Shown here piece after piece: positions 46,927 through 58,603 of a stretch of 64,000 nucleotides of DNA. Numbering within the stretch: the stretch's first letter is position 1; each line of letters opens with the position of its first letter. Source of the DNA: Aureimonas sp. OT7 (GTDB lineage Bacteria; Pseudomonadota; Alphaproteobacteria; Rhizobiales; Rhizobiaceae). The notes below the pieces were generated by a model. The model saw nothing but the letters and a program-made list of their open reading frames with translations, did not search any database and was not told the DNA's origin. Both the position numbers and the translations under genes were made by a program. Where the stretch lies: positions 511,501 through 575,500 of the forward strand of contig NZ_CP062167.1 in assembly GCF_014844055.1 (NCBI RefSeq), in the 5' to 3' direction.

Positions 46927-49383
46927 ATGGGTCTGGGACGGAAGGAGCCACGGATCGAGCCGACTTTCGGGGATTCCCGGGAGAAGCGCGGGAGCGACGG
47001 CTTCCGCGTGTCGGCGGACGACCGTGCCGTCCAGCCCGGGGCCTCGCGCAAGGATCGATCCGAGCGCAAGGCCCCCCGCAAGCCCGCGCGCGGCGGCGGG
47101 GGCGGAGGCGGCGGCAACGGCCGCAGGACCCGTCGCAGGCGTTCGCCGCTGGCACGCCTTGCCAACCTCGTCTTCATGCTCGGTTTCTGGGGCATGATCG
47201 CCGCGGCGGGCGTGGTCGGCTACTTCGCCATGACGCTGCCCCAGGAAGCCTGGGTCGTTCCGGACCGTCCACCCAATGTGCGGATCGTGTCCGTATCGGG
47301 CGACCTTCTTGCCAATCGCGGCGTTACCGGCGGCGAGGCGCTGGCGCTCGACCAGATGAGCCCGTATCTGCCGAAGGCCGTCATGGCCATCGAGGACAGG
47401 CGGTTCTATTCGCATCTCGGTGTCGACCCGGTGGGTATCGTGCGCGCGGCCGTCACCAACTTCACGGCCGGCGGCACCGTGCAGGGCGGCTCCACCCTGA
47501 CGCAGCAGCTTGCCAAGAACGTCTTCCTGACGCCGGAGCAGACCCTGCGCCGCAAGGTGCAGGAAGCGATCCTGGCGCTGTGGCTGGAACAGCGTTTCTC
47601 CAAGGACCAGATCCTCGAAATGTACCTGAACCGGGTCTTCTTCGGCTCGGGCGCAACGGGTGCGCAGGCGGCGGCGCGGCGCTATTTCGACAAGAACGCC
47701 GGCGACCTGACCCTCAGCGAGTCCGCCATGCTGGCCGGACTTCTCAAGGCGCCCTCGACGCTGAACCCGGTGCGCAACCCCGAGGCCGCCAAGGCGCGGG
47801 CCGACGTTGTGCTGAACGCCATGCTGGATGCCGGCTACATCTCCGAGGCGGAGTACAAGGCCGCGCTGTCCGAGGAGCCGACCAAGCCCAAGAGCTTCTG
47901 GACCGGGGCCGAGCACTACGCCGCCGACATGGTCATGCGGGATATCAAGGGTCTCGTCGGCGAAGAGATCAAGGATGACGTCATCGTCGAGACGACGATC
48001 GACCTGACGCTCGAGAAAGCCGCCGAGGAGGCCATCCGGCACACGGTGGACACCGCGACCCAGAACGTCACGCAAGGGGCGCTCGTGTCCATCGACGGCA
48101 CCGGGGCCATCCGCGCCATCGTCGGCGGGCGCGATTACGCCGAAAGCCAGTTCAACCGCGCGGTGGACGCGCGCCGCCAGCCCGGCTCCGCGTTCAAGCC
48201 CTTCGTCTACGAGACGGCGCTGGAATTCGGCTGGCGCCCGGAAAGCATGATGATCGACCAGCCGGTCCATATCGGCAACTGGTCGCCTTCCAATTACGAC
48301 AACAAGTTCCGGGGGCCGGTTACGATGGCGCAGGCCGTCGCCCAATCCCTCAACACGACGGCGGCGGCGCTGACGGCGGAACTCGGCCCCAAGACGGTGA
48401 TCGAGACGGCCACCTCCATGGGCATCACCTCTCCCATGGCCGAGAACGCGTCCATTGCGCTCGGAACGGCGGAGGTGTCGCTGGTGGAGCTGACGGGGGC
48501 CTTCGCTCCCTTCGCCAATGGCGGCTACCGCGCCACGCCGCATCTGGTGAACCGCGTGACCACGGTGGACGGGGAGGTGCTGTACGAGCGCCCGTCCGAG
48601 GTTCCGCCGGTCATCGTCACCGCCGATATCGCGGGCATGATGAATGCCATGCTGACCCGGGTGGTGACGTCCGGTACGGGGCGCCGCGCCGCGCTGGACG
48701 GCTGGCAGGTGGCCGGCAAGACGGGCACGACGCAGGACTTCAAGGATGCCTGGTTCATCGGGTACACCGCCAACCTCACCACCGGCGTCTGGCTCGGCAA
48801 CGACAATGGCAAGCCGATGCGCAAGGTCACGGGCGGCTCGCTCCCCGCCGATGCCTGGAAGGCCTACATGAAGGTCGCCCATGAGGGGCTGCCGCCGACG
48901 CCGCTTCCGGGCAATTACGTGATCGGCGGCGACCATGGCGAAGTGCCGATGGCCGCGAATCAGCCCGCTCCGGGCGGCATGCCCGGCGGGCAGCCGGTGC
49001 AGGGTGGCGGCGAGGCGCCGCGCGCCACCTATGTCGACGAATATGGAAACCTTCTCGACCAGTACGGCAACATGATGCCGAACCAGCCGCCGTCCGAGGC
49101 CGAGTTGCAGGCGCGCGGCGGCTACGAGCAGCCCGCACCCGGCTCCGCGGCCTCGGTTGCGCCGCCGCCCGGCGCGCCCATGCCGCAGCAGCAGGATCCG
49201 TATGGCGACGGCTATTACGGCGGACCGCCGGCGGTCTACGGGGAGGGGTCGGGCGACGTCCTCGAAGGCCCGGCGCGTGTCGTCCGGCAGGATCAGCTTC
49301 CGCCCGACGCGGTGCTCGAAGGTCCCGCGCAAGGGGGCCGCGCTTCCGACCGCTCCCTGTTCCGGGGTCTGTTCGGCGGCTGA
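46927..49383 (+). CDS. mrcA: Penicillin-binding protein 1A (class A PBP)
   Basis: Bifunctional peptidoglycan synthase of 818 aa. A basic Gly/Arg-rich cytoplasmic tail (1-75) is followed by one membrane anchor (about 80-105). The glycosyltransferase domain has AIEDRRFYSHLGVDP, GGSTLTQQLAKN and QRFSKDQILEMYLN. The transpeptidase domain has S-x-x-K in QPGSAFKPF, SLN in AQSLNTTAAAL and KTGTT in VAGKTGTTQDF. The last 130 residues are a Pro/Gly/Gln-rich low-complexity extension, longer than in many homologues. It is transcribed divergently from the TctC-type gene. Confidence 0.95.
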   Translation: MGLGRKEPRIEPTFGDSREKRGSDGFRVSADDRAVQPGASRKDRSERKAPRKPARGGGGGGGGNGRRTRRRRSPLARLANLVFMLGFWGMIAAAGVVGYFAMTLPQEAWVVPDRPPNVRIVSVSGDLLANRGVTGGEALALDQMSPYLPKAVMAIEDRRFYSHLGVDPVGIVRAAVTNFTAGGTVQGGSTLTQQLAKNVFLTPEQTLRRKVQEAILALWLEQRFSKDQILEMYLNRVFFGSGATGAQAAARRYFDKNAGDLTLSESAMLAGLLKAPSTLNPVRNPEAAKARADVVLNAMLDAGYISEAEYKAALSEEPTKPKSFWTGAEHYAADMVMRDIKGLVGEEIKDDVIVETTIDLTLEKAAEEAIRHTVDTATQNVTQGALVSIDGTGAIRAIVGGRDYAESQFNRAVDARRQPGSAFKPFVYETALEFGWRPESMMIDQPVHIGNWSPSNYDNKFRGPVTMAQAVAQSLNTTAAALTAELGPKTVIETATSMGITSPMAENASIALGTAEVSLVELTGAFAPFANGGYRATPHLVNRVTTVDGEVLYERPSEVPPVIVTADIAGMMNAMLTRVVTSGTGRRAALDGWQVAGKTGTTQDFKDAWFIGYTANLTTGVWLGNDNGKPMRKVTGGSLPADAWKAYMKVAHEGLPPTPLPGNYVIGGDHGEVPMAANQPAPGGMPGGQPVQGGGEAPRATYVDEYGNLLDQYGNMMPNQPPSEAELQARGGYEQPAPGSAASVAPPPGAPMPQQQDPYGDGYYGGPPAVYGEGSGDVLEGPARVVRQDQLPPDAVLEGPAQGGRASDRSLFRGLFGG

Positions 49384-49416
49384 CCGCCAGCGGGTAAACA
49401 GGATGTGATCCAGCGC

Positions 49417-49448
49417 CTTGCGCCCGCAAAGGCACGTTCATATATAGC
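49417..49448 (+). promoter_or_regulatory. Heat-shock (RpoH-type) promoter of dnaK
   Basis: CTTG (49417-49420), an 18-nt spacer and CATATATAG (from 49439) resemble the alphaproteobacterial sigma-32 pattern CTTG-N17/18-CYTATNT, with one mismatch in the -10 part. It lies about 125 bp before the dnaK start. Confidence 0.5.
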
Positions 49449-49573
49449 CCTCAGCCAATGCGACCTCCGCTTGCGGACCGGGCGCACGGCACTCGTATGG
49501 ATAACTCACCAGGAACCGCCGCGCGGAACGCCTCAACGAGGGTCCGGACGGTTCGCTCAAGAAGGAGACACCC

Positions 49574-51502
<1,929 letters not shown>

Positions 51503-51528
51503 GCGGACCCCGCGACGGTCTGAAATCG

Positions 51529-51560
51529 GGGCCCCGGTCGCAAGATCGGGGCCCTTTTCT
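51529..51560 (+). terminator. Terminator between dnaK and dnaJ
   Basis: GGGCCCCGGTC pairs with GATCGGGGCCC (one G-T wobble, 4-nt GCAA loop), then TTTTCTT, 26 nt after the dnaK stop. It would attenuate rather than abolish read-through into dnaJ, giving less DnaJ than DnaK. Confidence 0.8.
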
Positions 51561-51689
51561 TGAAAGAAGTTGCCGATTGGCTGCACCGCGCCTGTAGCAA
51601 GCGACGCCGCCAGTGCTTAAATCAAGACAAGGCCGGACAAGCGGCTTTCGTCCTGTTTCGACAACTTAAAATCGTGGGTTGGTGCTCAA

Positions 51690-52829
51690 GTGTCCGTAAA
51701 GGTCGATTACTACGAAATGCTCGGTGTCGAGAGGACATGCGACGAAAAGGTTCTCAAGTCGGCATTTCGCAAGCTCGCCATGCAGTATCATCCGGACAAG
51801 AATCCGGGCGATACGACAGCGGAAAAGAAGTTCAAGGAGATCGGCGAGGCCTACGAGATCCTGAAGGATCCGCAGAAGCGCGCGGCCTACGATCGCTTCG
51901 GCCATTCCGCCTTCCAGAACGGCGGCGGCGGCGGTGGCTTCCGGTCCGATTTCTCCTCGTCCATGGCGGACATCTTCGACGATATCTTCGGTCAGATGCA
52001 CGGGCAGCGGCGCGGGCGCGGCAACAGCACGGGGCGCGAGCGCGGCTCGGACCTGCGCTACAACATGGAAATCTCGCTGGAGGAAGCCTTCGCCGGCAAG
52101 ACGGCAGAGATCCGCGTACCCACCACCATCCAGTGCGATGTCTGCAACGGCACCGGCGCCAAGCCCGGAACATCGCCGCGCGCCTGCCCGACCTGCGGCG
52201 GTGCGGGACGCATCCGGGCCTCGCAGGGGTTCTTCTCGGTGGAGCGCACCTGCCCTACATGCCATGGCAACGGCCAGATCATCAGCGATCCATGCTCCAA
52301 ATGCGGTGGCGCCGGCCGCCTTCCCGAAGAGCGGAACCTGTCGGTCAATATTCCCGCAGGGATCGAGGATGGAACCCGCATCCGCCTGGCGGGCGAGGGA
52401 GAGGCCGGCCTGCGCGGCGGTCCATCGGGTGACCTCTATATCTTCCTGTCCGTCCGCAGCCACGAGATTTTCCAGCGCGACGGCGCCGACCTCTATTGCA
52501 AGGTGCCGATCTCCATGGTGTCCGCGGCGCTCGGCGGCTCCTTCGAGGTGACGACGCTCGACGGCAGCAACAACCGCGTCAAGGTGCCCGAGGGAACCCA
52601 GGCTGGCACGCAGTTCCGCGTGCGGGGCAAAGGGATGCCCGTTCTTCGATCGTCCCAGGTGGGCGACCTGTTCATCCAGGTGACGATTGAGACGCCGCAG
52701 AACCTGTCGCGCCGCCAGAGGGAGTTGCTGGAGGAGTTTCAGGACATCTCATCAACCGAGAACTCGCCCCAGTCCACCGGCTTCTTCTCCCGCATGAAGG
52801 AATTCCTGGGCGGCCTCGGCGACAGTTGA
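51690..52829 (+). CDS. dnaJ: Molecular chaperone DnaJ
   Basis: Hsp40 co-chaperone of 379 aa starting at GTG 51690. The J-domain is at about 5-70 with the HPD motif in YHPDKNPG. A Gly-rich linker follows to about 110. The zinc region has four C-x2-C-x-G-x-G repeats: [24 protein letters not shown] and CSKCGGAG. The C-terminal client-binding domains are complete. The ribosome site is weak, which together with the upstream terminator suggests lower output than DnaK. Confidence 0.97.
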   Translation: MSVKVDYYEMLGVERTCDEKVLKSAFRKLAMQYHPDKNPGDTTAEKKFKEIGEAYEILKDPQKRAAYDRFGHSAFQNGGGGGGFRSDFSSSMADIFDDIFGQMHGQRRGRGNSTGRERGSDLRYNMEISLEEAFAGKTAEIRVPTTIQCDVCNGTGAKPGTSPRACPTCGGAGRIRASQGFFSVERTCPTCHGNGQIISDPCSKCGGAGRLPEERNLSVNIPAGIEDGTRIRLAGEGEAGLRGGPSGDLYIFLSVRSHEIFQRDGADLYCKVPISMVSAALGGSFEVTTLDGSNNRVKVPEGTQAGTQFRVRGKGMPVLRSSQVGDLFIQVTIETPQNLSRRQRELLEEFQDISSTENSPQSTGFFSRMKEFLGGLGDS

Positions 52830-52944
52830 ACAGTCGATCAGGGCCTCTTGCAAAAAATTCACTTTCGCAAGGGTTCCGAATGGCTACTCTCCCGCACCAG
52901 AAAGCCGGGCGGACGCCCGGTCGGAACGGGCGGAACCAGCATTG

Positions 52945-53583
52945 ATGCAATCCAAACACGGGATTTCTCCCTCCGTGCGCCGACGCGGCGTCGACGAGGC
53001 AAAATTCCTGGCGGGGTGGTTCCGCAAGCCGCTGGTTACCGGGTCCATTTTCCCGTCGTCGCGGGCCTTATGCGCCGCAATGGCCCGCCCGGTGCCGGCC
53101 TGTGCGCTGGAGCCGGGACAGGTCGTGCTTGAACTGGGGCCGGGAACCGGCGTCGTCACGCGGGCCCTCCTGGAGCGCGGCGTGCCCGAAGCCAACCTTG
53201 TGCTTGTCGAATATTCCCGTGATTTCTGCACGCTCCTGCGCGCCCGCCATGGCGCCGCCGCGGTGGTGGAGGGCGACGCATACCGCCCCGGCGCCGCGCT
53301 GGAGCACGCCCTTGCCGGGCGCAGCGTGGCGGCCATCGTATCCAGTCTTCCGCTGATGGCCCGTCCCGAAGACGAGCGCGAACAGGCACTGCATGGACAC
53401 CTTGAGCTGATGGCGCCCGGCGCTCCCTTTATCCAGTTCACCTATGCCCTCGTGCCGCCCGTACGCCCCGCGCGAATCGATGCCACGGCCGAATGCGCCG
53501 CATTCGTGAAGCGAAACCTGCCGCCGGCCCGCGTCTTCGTCTATCGCCGCGAGATTGCCCCCGACAGCAGGACCCCGGCCTGA
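52945..53583 (+). CDS. pmtA: Phospholipid N-methyltransferase (PmtA-like), copy 1
   Basis: SAM-dependent methyltransferase of 212 aa that probably converts phosphatidylethanolamine to phosphatidylcholine. Motif I is VLELGPGTGVVTRALLERG (about 64-82), post-I VLVEYSRDFC, and the C-terminal PFIQFTYALVPPVRP plus NLPPARVFVYRR are PmtA blocks. The start at ATG 52945 is used; a TTG one codon earlier is possible. It follows dnaJ by 115 bp, the place where pmtA sits in rhizobia. Confidence 0.85.
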   Translation: MQSKHGISPSVRRRGVDEAKFLAGWFRKPLVTGSIFPSSRALCAAMARPVPACALEPGQVVLELGPGTGVVTRALLERGVPEANLVLVEYSRDFCTLLRARHGAAAVVEGDAYRPGAALEHALAGRSVAAIVSSLPLMARPEDEREQALHGHLELMAPGAPFIQFTYALVPPVRPARIDATAECAAFVKRNLPPARVFVYRREIAPDSRTPA

Positions 53584-53625
53584 ACAGCCGTTCAAAACCT
53601 TGTTGAAACAGGAGTCGCTTGCCGG

Positions 53626-54255
53626 ATGAGCGAACACGACAACAACCGGGCCCATGGGGCCGAGCGGATGGCAGAGGACAGGGGCGACTGGGCCCGCTTC
53701 CTCGGCACATGGCTGAAGCATCCCTTGAAGATGGGGGCCGTGGCAGCGTCGTCGACGGCCTATTGCGACGAGATGGTGGCCCGGTCCAGGATCGGGAATA
53801 CCGGCCGCATCCTCGAACTCGGACCCGGCCTCGGTGCCGTCACGCGCGCCCTGCTGCGTGCCGGCGTGGAACCGGAGCGCATCGTCTCCATCGAATATGA
53901 CAGCCAGTTCGCCGCCGCGCTGAAGGCACGGTTTCCGCGCAGCGAGATCATCGAGGGCGATGGCTTCGATCTCGACAAGACGCTCGGCGACGGCGGTGCC
54001 GAGACATTCGCCACGATCCTGCTGGCGATACCCATCGTCAATCTGCGCCAGGGCGAACGGCAGGCGCTCCTGCAGCGCTATCTCCGGCGGCTGGCCCCCG
54101 GCGGCAACGTGACCCAGCTATCCTATCTGTGGAAGCCGCCCATCGAGCCGATTGCCGGGCGCTTCACGGTGTCGTCCTCCGACATCGTCTGGAGGAACAT
54201 CCCGCCGGCGCGGGTGTGGGTCTATACGCCCGTCGAGGGCGGTTCAGCGCGGTGA
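53626..54255 (+). CDS. Phospholipid N-methyltransferase-like protein, copy 2
   Basis: A paralogue of the preceding gene, 209 aa, 42 bp downstream. Motif I is ILELGPGLGAVTRALLRAG, post-I IVSIEYDSQFAAAL, and the C-terminus NIPPARVWVYTP matches copy 1. The N-terminal half (ARFLGTWLKHPLKMGAVAAS) aligns with FLAGWFRKPLVTGSIFPS of copy 1. The two proteins are clearly homologous but well diverged. Its end overlaps the convergent folC by 12 bp. It may perform a different methylation step of PE to PC. Confidence 0.82.
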   Translation: MSEHDNNRAHGAERMAEDRGDWARFLGTWLKHPLKMGAVAASSTAYCDEMVARSRIGNTGRILELGPGLGAVTRALLRAGVEPERIVSIEYDSQFAAALKARFPRSEIIEGDGFDLDKTLGDGGAETFATILLAIPIVNLRQGERQALLQRYLRRLAPGGNVTQLSYLWKPPIEPIAGRFTVSSSDIVWRNIPPARVWVYTPVEGGSAR

Positions 54256-55578
54256 AAGCCCGCTTGCCTTCAGCACTTCGCCGGCAAGATAGAGAGAACC
54301 GCAGATGACGATGCGGGGCGCGGGCCGGCTGCTCCACCCCGTGGAGATCAGGCGGATGGCCTGCTCCACGCTGTCGCACGGCTCGGCATCGAGACCTGCG
54401 TCATAGGCCGCGTCGGCCAGCTCGTCGGGCGACAGTCCGGCGTCGGAGGTGCGCAGGGGCACGGTGAAGACGTGGCGCGCCATACCGGCGAAGGCCTCGA
54501 AGAAGCCGACCGGGTCCTTCGTCGACAGCATGCCGGCGATCAGAAACAGCGGTCTCGGGCTCTTGTCCTCCATCTCGGCGATGGCCTCGGCGACCACCGT
54601 GCCGGCGCCCGGATTATGCCCGCCATCCAGCCATAATTCCCCACCGGGCACGGCCAGTTCGAACAGGGGCCCGCTGGTTATGCGCTGCAGGCGGCCCGGC
54701 CATTCCGCCGCGGTCACGCCGGCTTCCAGCGCCGGATCGGACAGGGTCACGCCGGCTGCGCGCACGCCGGCGACGGCCAGGGCCGCATTGGCCAGCTGGT
54801 GCCGGCCGGGCAGGCGCGGCAGGGGCAGGTCCACCAGTCCGCCGCCGTCCTGGAAAACCAGTCTGCCATGCTCCTCATAGGCGAGGAAATCCTCGCCGTA
54901 GATGGTGGCCGGCGCGCCGATGCCTGCCGCGCGTGTGCGCAGCGTATCCAGAGCGCCATCGTCGCCCTGCTGGCCGATGACGGCTGGAGACCCCTTCTTG
55001 AAGATACCGGCCTTTTCCGCCGCGATCAGCTCCACGCGATCGCCGAGATAGGACTGGTGATCAAGGGAGACGGTCGAAACCAGTGTAGCTGCCGGCTGGC
55101 GGATGACGTTGGTGGCGTCGAAGCGCCCACCCAGCCCGACTTCCACCAGCGCCATGTCGGCCGGGTGCTCCGAAAAGAGCAGGAAGGTCACGGCCGTCAG
55201 GATTTCGAAGACGGTGATCGGGGCGCCGTCATTGGCAATCGCGGCGCGGTGGATGGCGTCGGCAAGGGTCGCGTCCTCCACGAAGCGGCCGGGTGCGCCG
55301 CGTCGCCCGAGCCTGTAGCGTTCGTGCCAGGAGACCAGGTGCGGAGAGGTATGGACATGCACCGCCAGCCCCTCGGCTTCCAGCATGGCGCGGGCAAATG
55401 CGATGGTGGAGCCCTTGCCGTTGGTGCCGGCGACGTGAATGACCGGCGGCAGCCTGTCCTGCGGATTGCCGAGCGCGTCCAGCAACCGTTCTATGCGGTC
55501 GAGCGACAGGTCGAAACCCTTGGGATGCCGCAGCATCAGCGCAGCGATTTCGGCATCCGCCAGGGTATCGTCCGTCAT
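54244..55578 (-). CDS. folC: Bifunctional folylpolyglutamate/dihydrofolate synthase
   Basis: Mur-ligase-like enzyme of 444 aa that adds glutamate to dihydropteroate or folates. The ATP loop is HVAGTNGKGSTIAFARAML (about 48-66). TSPHLVSWHERYRL, FEILTAVTFLLFSEH and VEVGLGGRFDATNV are family blocks, and WLDGGHNPGAG is the C-terminal signature. It lies 21 bp after accD on the minus strand, the last gene of the trpFBA-accD-folC operon. Confidence 0.96.
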   Translation of the reverse strand: MTDDTLADAEIAALMLRHPKGFDLSLDRIERLLDALGNPQDRLPPVIHVAGTNGKGSTIAFARAMLEAEGLAVHVHTSPHLVSWHERYRLGRRGAPGRFVEDATLADAIHRAAIANDGAPITVFEILTAVTFLLFSEHPADMALVEVGLGGRFDATNVIRQPAATLVSTVSLDHQSYLGDRVELIAAEKAGIFKKGSPAVIGQQGDDGALDTLRTRAAGIGAPATIYGEDFLAYEEHGRLVFQDGGGLVDLPLPRLPGRHQLANAALAVAGVRAAGVTLSDPALEAGVTAAEWPGRLQRITSGPLFELAVPGGELWLDGGHNPGAGTVVAEAIAEMEDKSPRPLFLIAGMLSTKDPVGFFEAFAGMARHVFTVPLRTSDAGLSPDELADAAYDAGLDAEPCDSVEQAIRLISTGWSSRPAPRIVICGSLYLAGEVLKASGLSPR

Positions 55579-55599
55579 GTCGGCTACTTCGTAGAGCGT

Positions 55600-56493
55600 T
55601 CAGGCCGCTTCCGGCGCAGGCAAGGCGGCTTGCGCCGGCGCGACGGGCACATGCATCAGGATCTTGAGCAGCCGGGCAATGGTCGGCTTCAGGTCATGAC
55701 GATGGACAACCATGTCGACCATGCCGTGCTCCATGAGATACTCCGAACGCTGGAATCCTTCCGGCAGCTTTTCGCGGATCGTCTGCTCGATCACACGGGC
55801 GCCGGCAAACCCGATGAGGGCGCCCGGTTCTGCGATATGGACGTCGCCCAGCATGGCATAGGATGCGGTGACCCCGCCCGTGGTCGGGTTGGTCAGGACG
55901 ACGATGTAGGGGAGCCCCGCATCCTTGACCATGTCCACCGCAACGGTGGTGCGCGGCAACTGCATCAGGGACAAGATCCCCTCCTGCATGCGCGCACCGC
56001 CGGAGCCGGCAAACAGCACCAGCGGCCTGTGCAGATCTACCGCCTTCTGCGCCGCCGTCACGATGGCCTCTCCCGCCGCCATGCCGAGCGAGCCGCCCAT
56101 GAAGGCGAAATCCTGCACGGCCGCCACGATCGGCTGGCTCTCGATGGTGCCGGTGGCCACGAGGACGCTGTCCTCCAGCCCTGTCTTGGACCGATACTCC
56201 TTGAGCCGGTCGGTATAGCGCTTGGAGTCGCGGAACTTCAGCGGGTCCACCGGCACTTTCGGCAACTCGACCGTGTCGAAGGCGGCATCGTCGAAAAAGG
56301 CCTGCAACCGTTCGCGGGCGCTGATCTTCATGTGGACGCCGGACGAAGGCACGACCCACTGGTTGGCTTCCAGATCCTTGCGGAAGACCATCTCGCCCGT
56401 CTCCGGGCATTTGATCCACAGGTTCTCGGGCACCTCGCGCGGGCCGAGCAGGCTGGTCAGCTTGGGGCGGACGTAATTGGTGATCCAGTTCAC
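55600..56493 (-). CDS. accD: Acetyl-CoA carboxylase, carboxyltransferase subunit beta
   Basis: Transfers the carboxyl group from biotin-BCCP to acetyl-CoA, with AccA, for fatty acid synthesis. It is 297 aa, starting at GTG 56493 ([12 protein letters not shown]). The crotonase-like core includes [36 protein letters not shown] and [18 protein letters not shown]. Of the four zinc-finger Cys of E. coli AccD only the first remains ([10 protein letters not shown]); the others are replaced (VVPSSGVHM), so zinc binding is unlikely. I recall the same loss in other Hyphomicrobiales. Confidence 0.95.
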   Translation of the reverse strand: MNWITNYVRPKLTSLLGPREVPENLWIKCPETGEMVFRKDLEANQWVVPSSGVHMKISARERLQAFFDDAAFDTVELPKVPVDPLKFRDSKRYTDRLKEYRSKTGLEDSVLVATGTIESQPIVAAVQDFAFMGGSLGMAAGEAIVTAAQKAVDLHRPLVLFAGSGGARMQEGILSLMQLPRTTVAVDMVKDAGLPYIVVLTNPTTGGVTASYAMLGDVHIAEPGALIGFAGARVIEQTIREKLPEGFQRSEYLMEHGMVDMVVHRHDLKPTIARLLKILMHVPVAPAQAALPAPEAA

Positions 56494-56540
56494 ACGAAGG
56501 TTCCTTCGTTCAATCTCTGTCGCTTCATATCGCCGTCAAT

Positions 56541-57374
56541 TCAGGCGAAGGCAAGCCGGGCCCGCCGGACGCCGGCGGACAGGTCGCGCACGACGTCCAG
56601 GACGGCGTCCGCCGCCGCGTCGCGATCCTTGCCCTGCGCCTGCGCCGTCTCGATCGCGGCCACCAGCGCCGAGCCCACCACAACGGCATCGGCCACGCGG
56701 CCAAGCGCCTCGGCCTGCGCGCCGGTGCGCACGCCGAAGCCCACGGCCACGGGAAGATCGGTCTGCCCCTTGATGCGCGCGATGGACCGGGCGACCGCTT
56801 CCGTATCGGGCGCGGCCGAGCCGGTGATGCCGTTTATCGATACGTAGTAGACGAAGCCCGAAGTGTTCCGAAGGACGGTCGGAAGGCGCTTCTCGTCCGT
56901 CGTCGGGGTTGCCAGCCGGATGAAGTTCAGGCCGGCCTCGACGGCGGGCAGGCACAATTCCGCGTCCATTTCGGGCGGCAGGTCCACGACGATCAGCCCG
57001 TCGACGCCCGCCGCGCGCGCGTCGGCCACGAAGCCGTCGACGCCATAGATGTAGATGGGGTTGAAGTATCCCATCAGGATCACCGGCGTTTCGCTATCGC
57101 CCTCGCGGAACCGGCGCACCGTATCCAGCGTGCGGTGCAGGGTCTCGCCGCCCTTGAGCGCGCGCAGGCCTGCCTTCTGGATGGCGGGCCCGTCGGCCAT
57201 CGGGTCCGAGAACGGCATGCCGAGCTCGATCAGGTCGGCGCCGGCCTCAGGCAGGCGTCGCATCACCGACAGGGTGGTGTCGCCATCCGGGTCGCCCGCC
57301 ATGATGAAGGTGACAAGGCCGGGGCGGCCTTCGTCGCGCAGCTTCCGGAACCGGGCTTCGATACGCGTCGTCAT
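56541..57374 (-). CDS. trpA: Tryptophan synthase alpha chain
   Basis: Cleaves indole-3-glycerol phosphate to indole, which is channelled to TrpB. The start at ATG 57374 ([12 protein letters not shown]) gives 277 aa; an open frame upstream lies inside trpB. Catalytic Glu is in [17 protein letters not shown] and Asp in [13 protein letters not shown]. The phosphate site has [10 protein letters not shown] and VVGSALV. It follows trpB by 8 bp. Confidence 0.97.
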   Translation of the reverse strand: MTTRIEARFRKLRDEGRPGLVTFIMAGDPDGDTTLSVMRRLPEAGADLIELGMPFSDPMADGPAIQKAGLRALKGGETLHRTLDTVRRFREGDSETPVILMGYFNPIYIYGVDGFVADARAAGVDGLIVVDLPPEMDAELCLPAVEAGLNFIRLATPTTDEKRLPTVLRNTSGFVYYVSINGITGSAAPDTEAVARSIARIKGQTDLPVAVGFGVRTGAQAEALGRVADAVVVGSALVAAIETAQAQGKDRDAAADAVLDVVRDLSAGVRRARLAFA

Positions 57375-57382
57375 GGGATTCC

Positions 57383-58603
57383 TCAAAGCTCTACGCCCAA
57401 CATCGTGCCGACGGTATGGACATCCTTGTCGCCGCGGCCCGAAAGATTGACGATGATCGTCTTGTCCGAGCCCATGGCAGGCGCCAGCTTCATCGCATGG
57501 GCGATCGCATGGGCCGATTCCAGCGCCGGGATAATGCCTTCCACCCGCGTCAAAAGCTGGAAGGCCTCGAGCGCCTCGTCGTCGAGGATAGGCACGTAGG
57601 AGACCCGGCCCGTGTCCTTCAGCCACGAATGCTCCGGACCGACGCCGGGATAGTCGAGGCCGGCGGACACGGAATGCCCTTCCATGATCTGCCCGTCACC
57701 GTCCTGCAGAAGATAGGTCCGGTTGCCGTGCAACACGCCGGGGCTGCCTGCCGTCATCGAGGCGCAATGCTCCTGCCCGTCCAGGCCGCGCCCACCGGCT
57801 TCCACGCCGTAGATCGCCACTTCCGGATCGTCCAGGAAGGGGTGGAACAGGCCGATGGCGTTGCTGCCGCCGCCCACCGCGGCGATGATGGCATCGGGCA
57901 GCCGGCCTTCCTGCTCCAGCATCTGGGCGCGCGCCTCCTGGCCGATCACGGCCTGGAAATCGCGCACCATCTCCGGATAGGGGTGCGGGCCGGCAGCGGT
58001 GCCGATCAGGTAGTAGGTGTCCTGCACATTGGTCACCCAGTCGCGCAGCGCCTCGTTCATGGCGTCCTTGAGCGTGCCGTGGCCGGCCGACACGGGCTTG
58101 ACCTCGGCACCCAGCAGCTTCATGCGGAAGACGTTCGGAGCCTGCCGGGCAACGTCCGTCGCGCCCATGTAGACGACACAGGGAAGGTTGAAGCGCGCCG
58201 CAACCGTTGCCGAGGCAACGCCGTGCTGGCCGGCCCCCGTTTCGGCGATGATGCGCGTCTTGCCCATCCGCCTGGCCAAAAGGATCTGGCCGAGGCAGTT
58301 GTTGATCTTGTGACTGCCCGTGTGGTTCAGGTCTTCCCGCTTCAGGAAGATGCGCGCGCCACCCAGGTGACGCGTCAGCCCCTCTGCGAAATAGAGTTTC
58401 GACGGGCGCCCGGCATAATGGGTGGACAGGTTCTTCAGTTCCGCCTGGAATGCGGGGTCGTTGCGCGCGTCGTCGTAAGCCTGCTGCAGTTCCAGAATCA
58501 GCGGCATCAGCGTTTCGGCCACGAAGCGGCCGCCATAGATGCCGAACAGGCCTTCGGCATCCGGCCCGCCGCGCAGGGTGTTGCGCTTGAGCTGTTCGTT
58601 CAT
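57383..58603 (-). CDS. trpB: Tryptophan synthase beta chain
   Basis: PLP enzyme of 406 aa that joins indole and serine to give tryptophan. The PLP Lys is in [10 protein letters not shown] (about residue 97). [23 protein letters not shown] and the phosphate loop [10 protein letters not shown] are conserved. [13 protein letters not shown] matches the COMM/monovalent-cation region. Its ATG overlaps the trpF stop (ATGA), so coupling keeps the enzymes balanced. Confidence 0.98.
   Translation of the reverse strand: MNEQLKRNTLRGGPDAEGLFGIYGGRFVAETLMPLILELQQAYDDARNDPAFQAELKNLSTHYAGRPSKLYFAEGLTRHLGGARIFLKREDLNHTGSHKINNCLGQILLARRMGKTRIIAETGAGQHGVASATVAARFNLPCVVYMGATDVARQAPNVFRMKLLGAEVKPVSAGHGTLKDAMNEALRDWVTNVQDTYYLIGTAAGPHPYPEMVRDFQAVIGQEARAQMLEQEGRLPDAIIAAVGGGSNAIGLFHPFLDDPEVAIYGVEAGGRGLDGQEHCASMTAGSPGVLHGNRTYLLQDGDGQIMEGHSVSAGLDYPGVGPEHSWLKDTGRVSYVPILDDEALEAFQLLTRVEGIIPALESAHAIAHAMKLAPAMGSDKTIIVNLSGRGDKDVHTVGTMLGVEL

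Noticed and set aside
46903..49332. An 809-codon minus-strand frame opposite the PBP1A gene
   Set aside because: No signal peptide, domain or ribosome site; the plus-strand PBP has all catalytic motifs.
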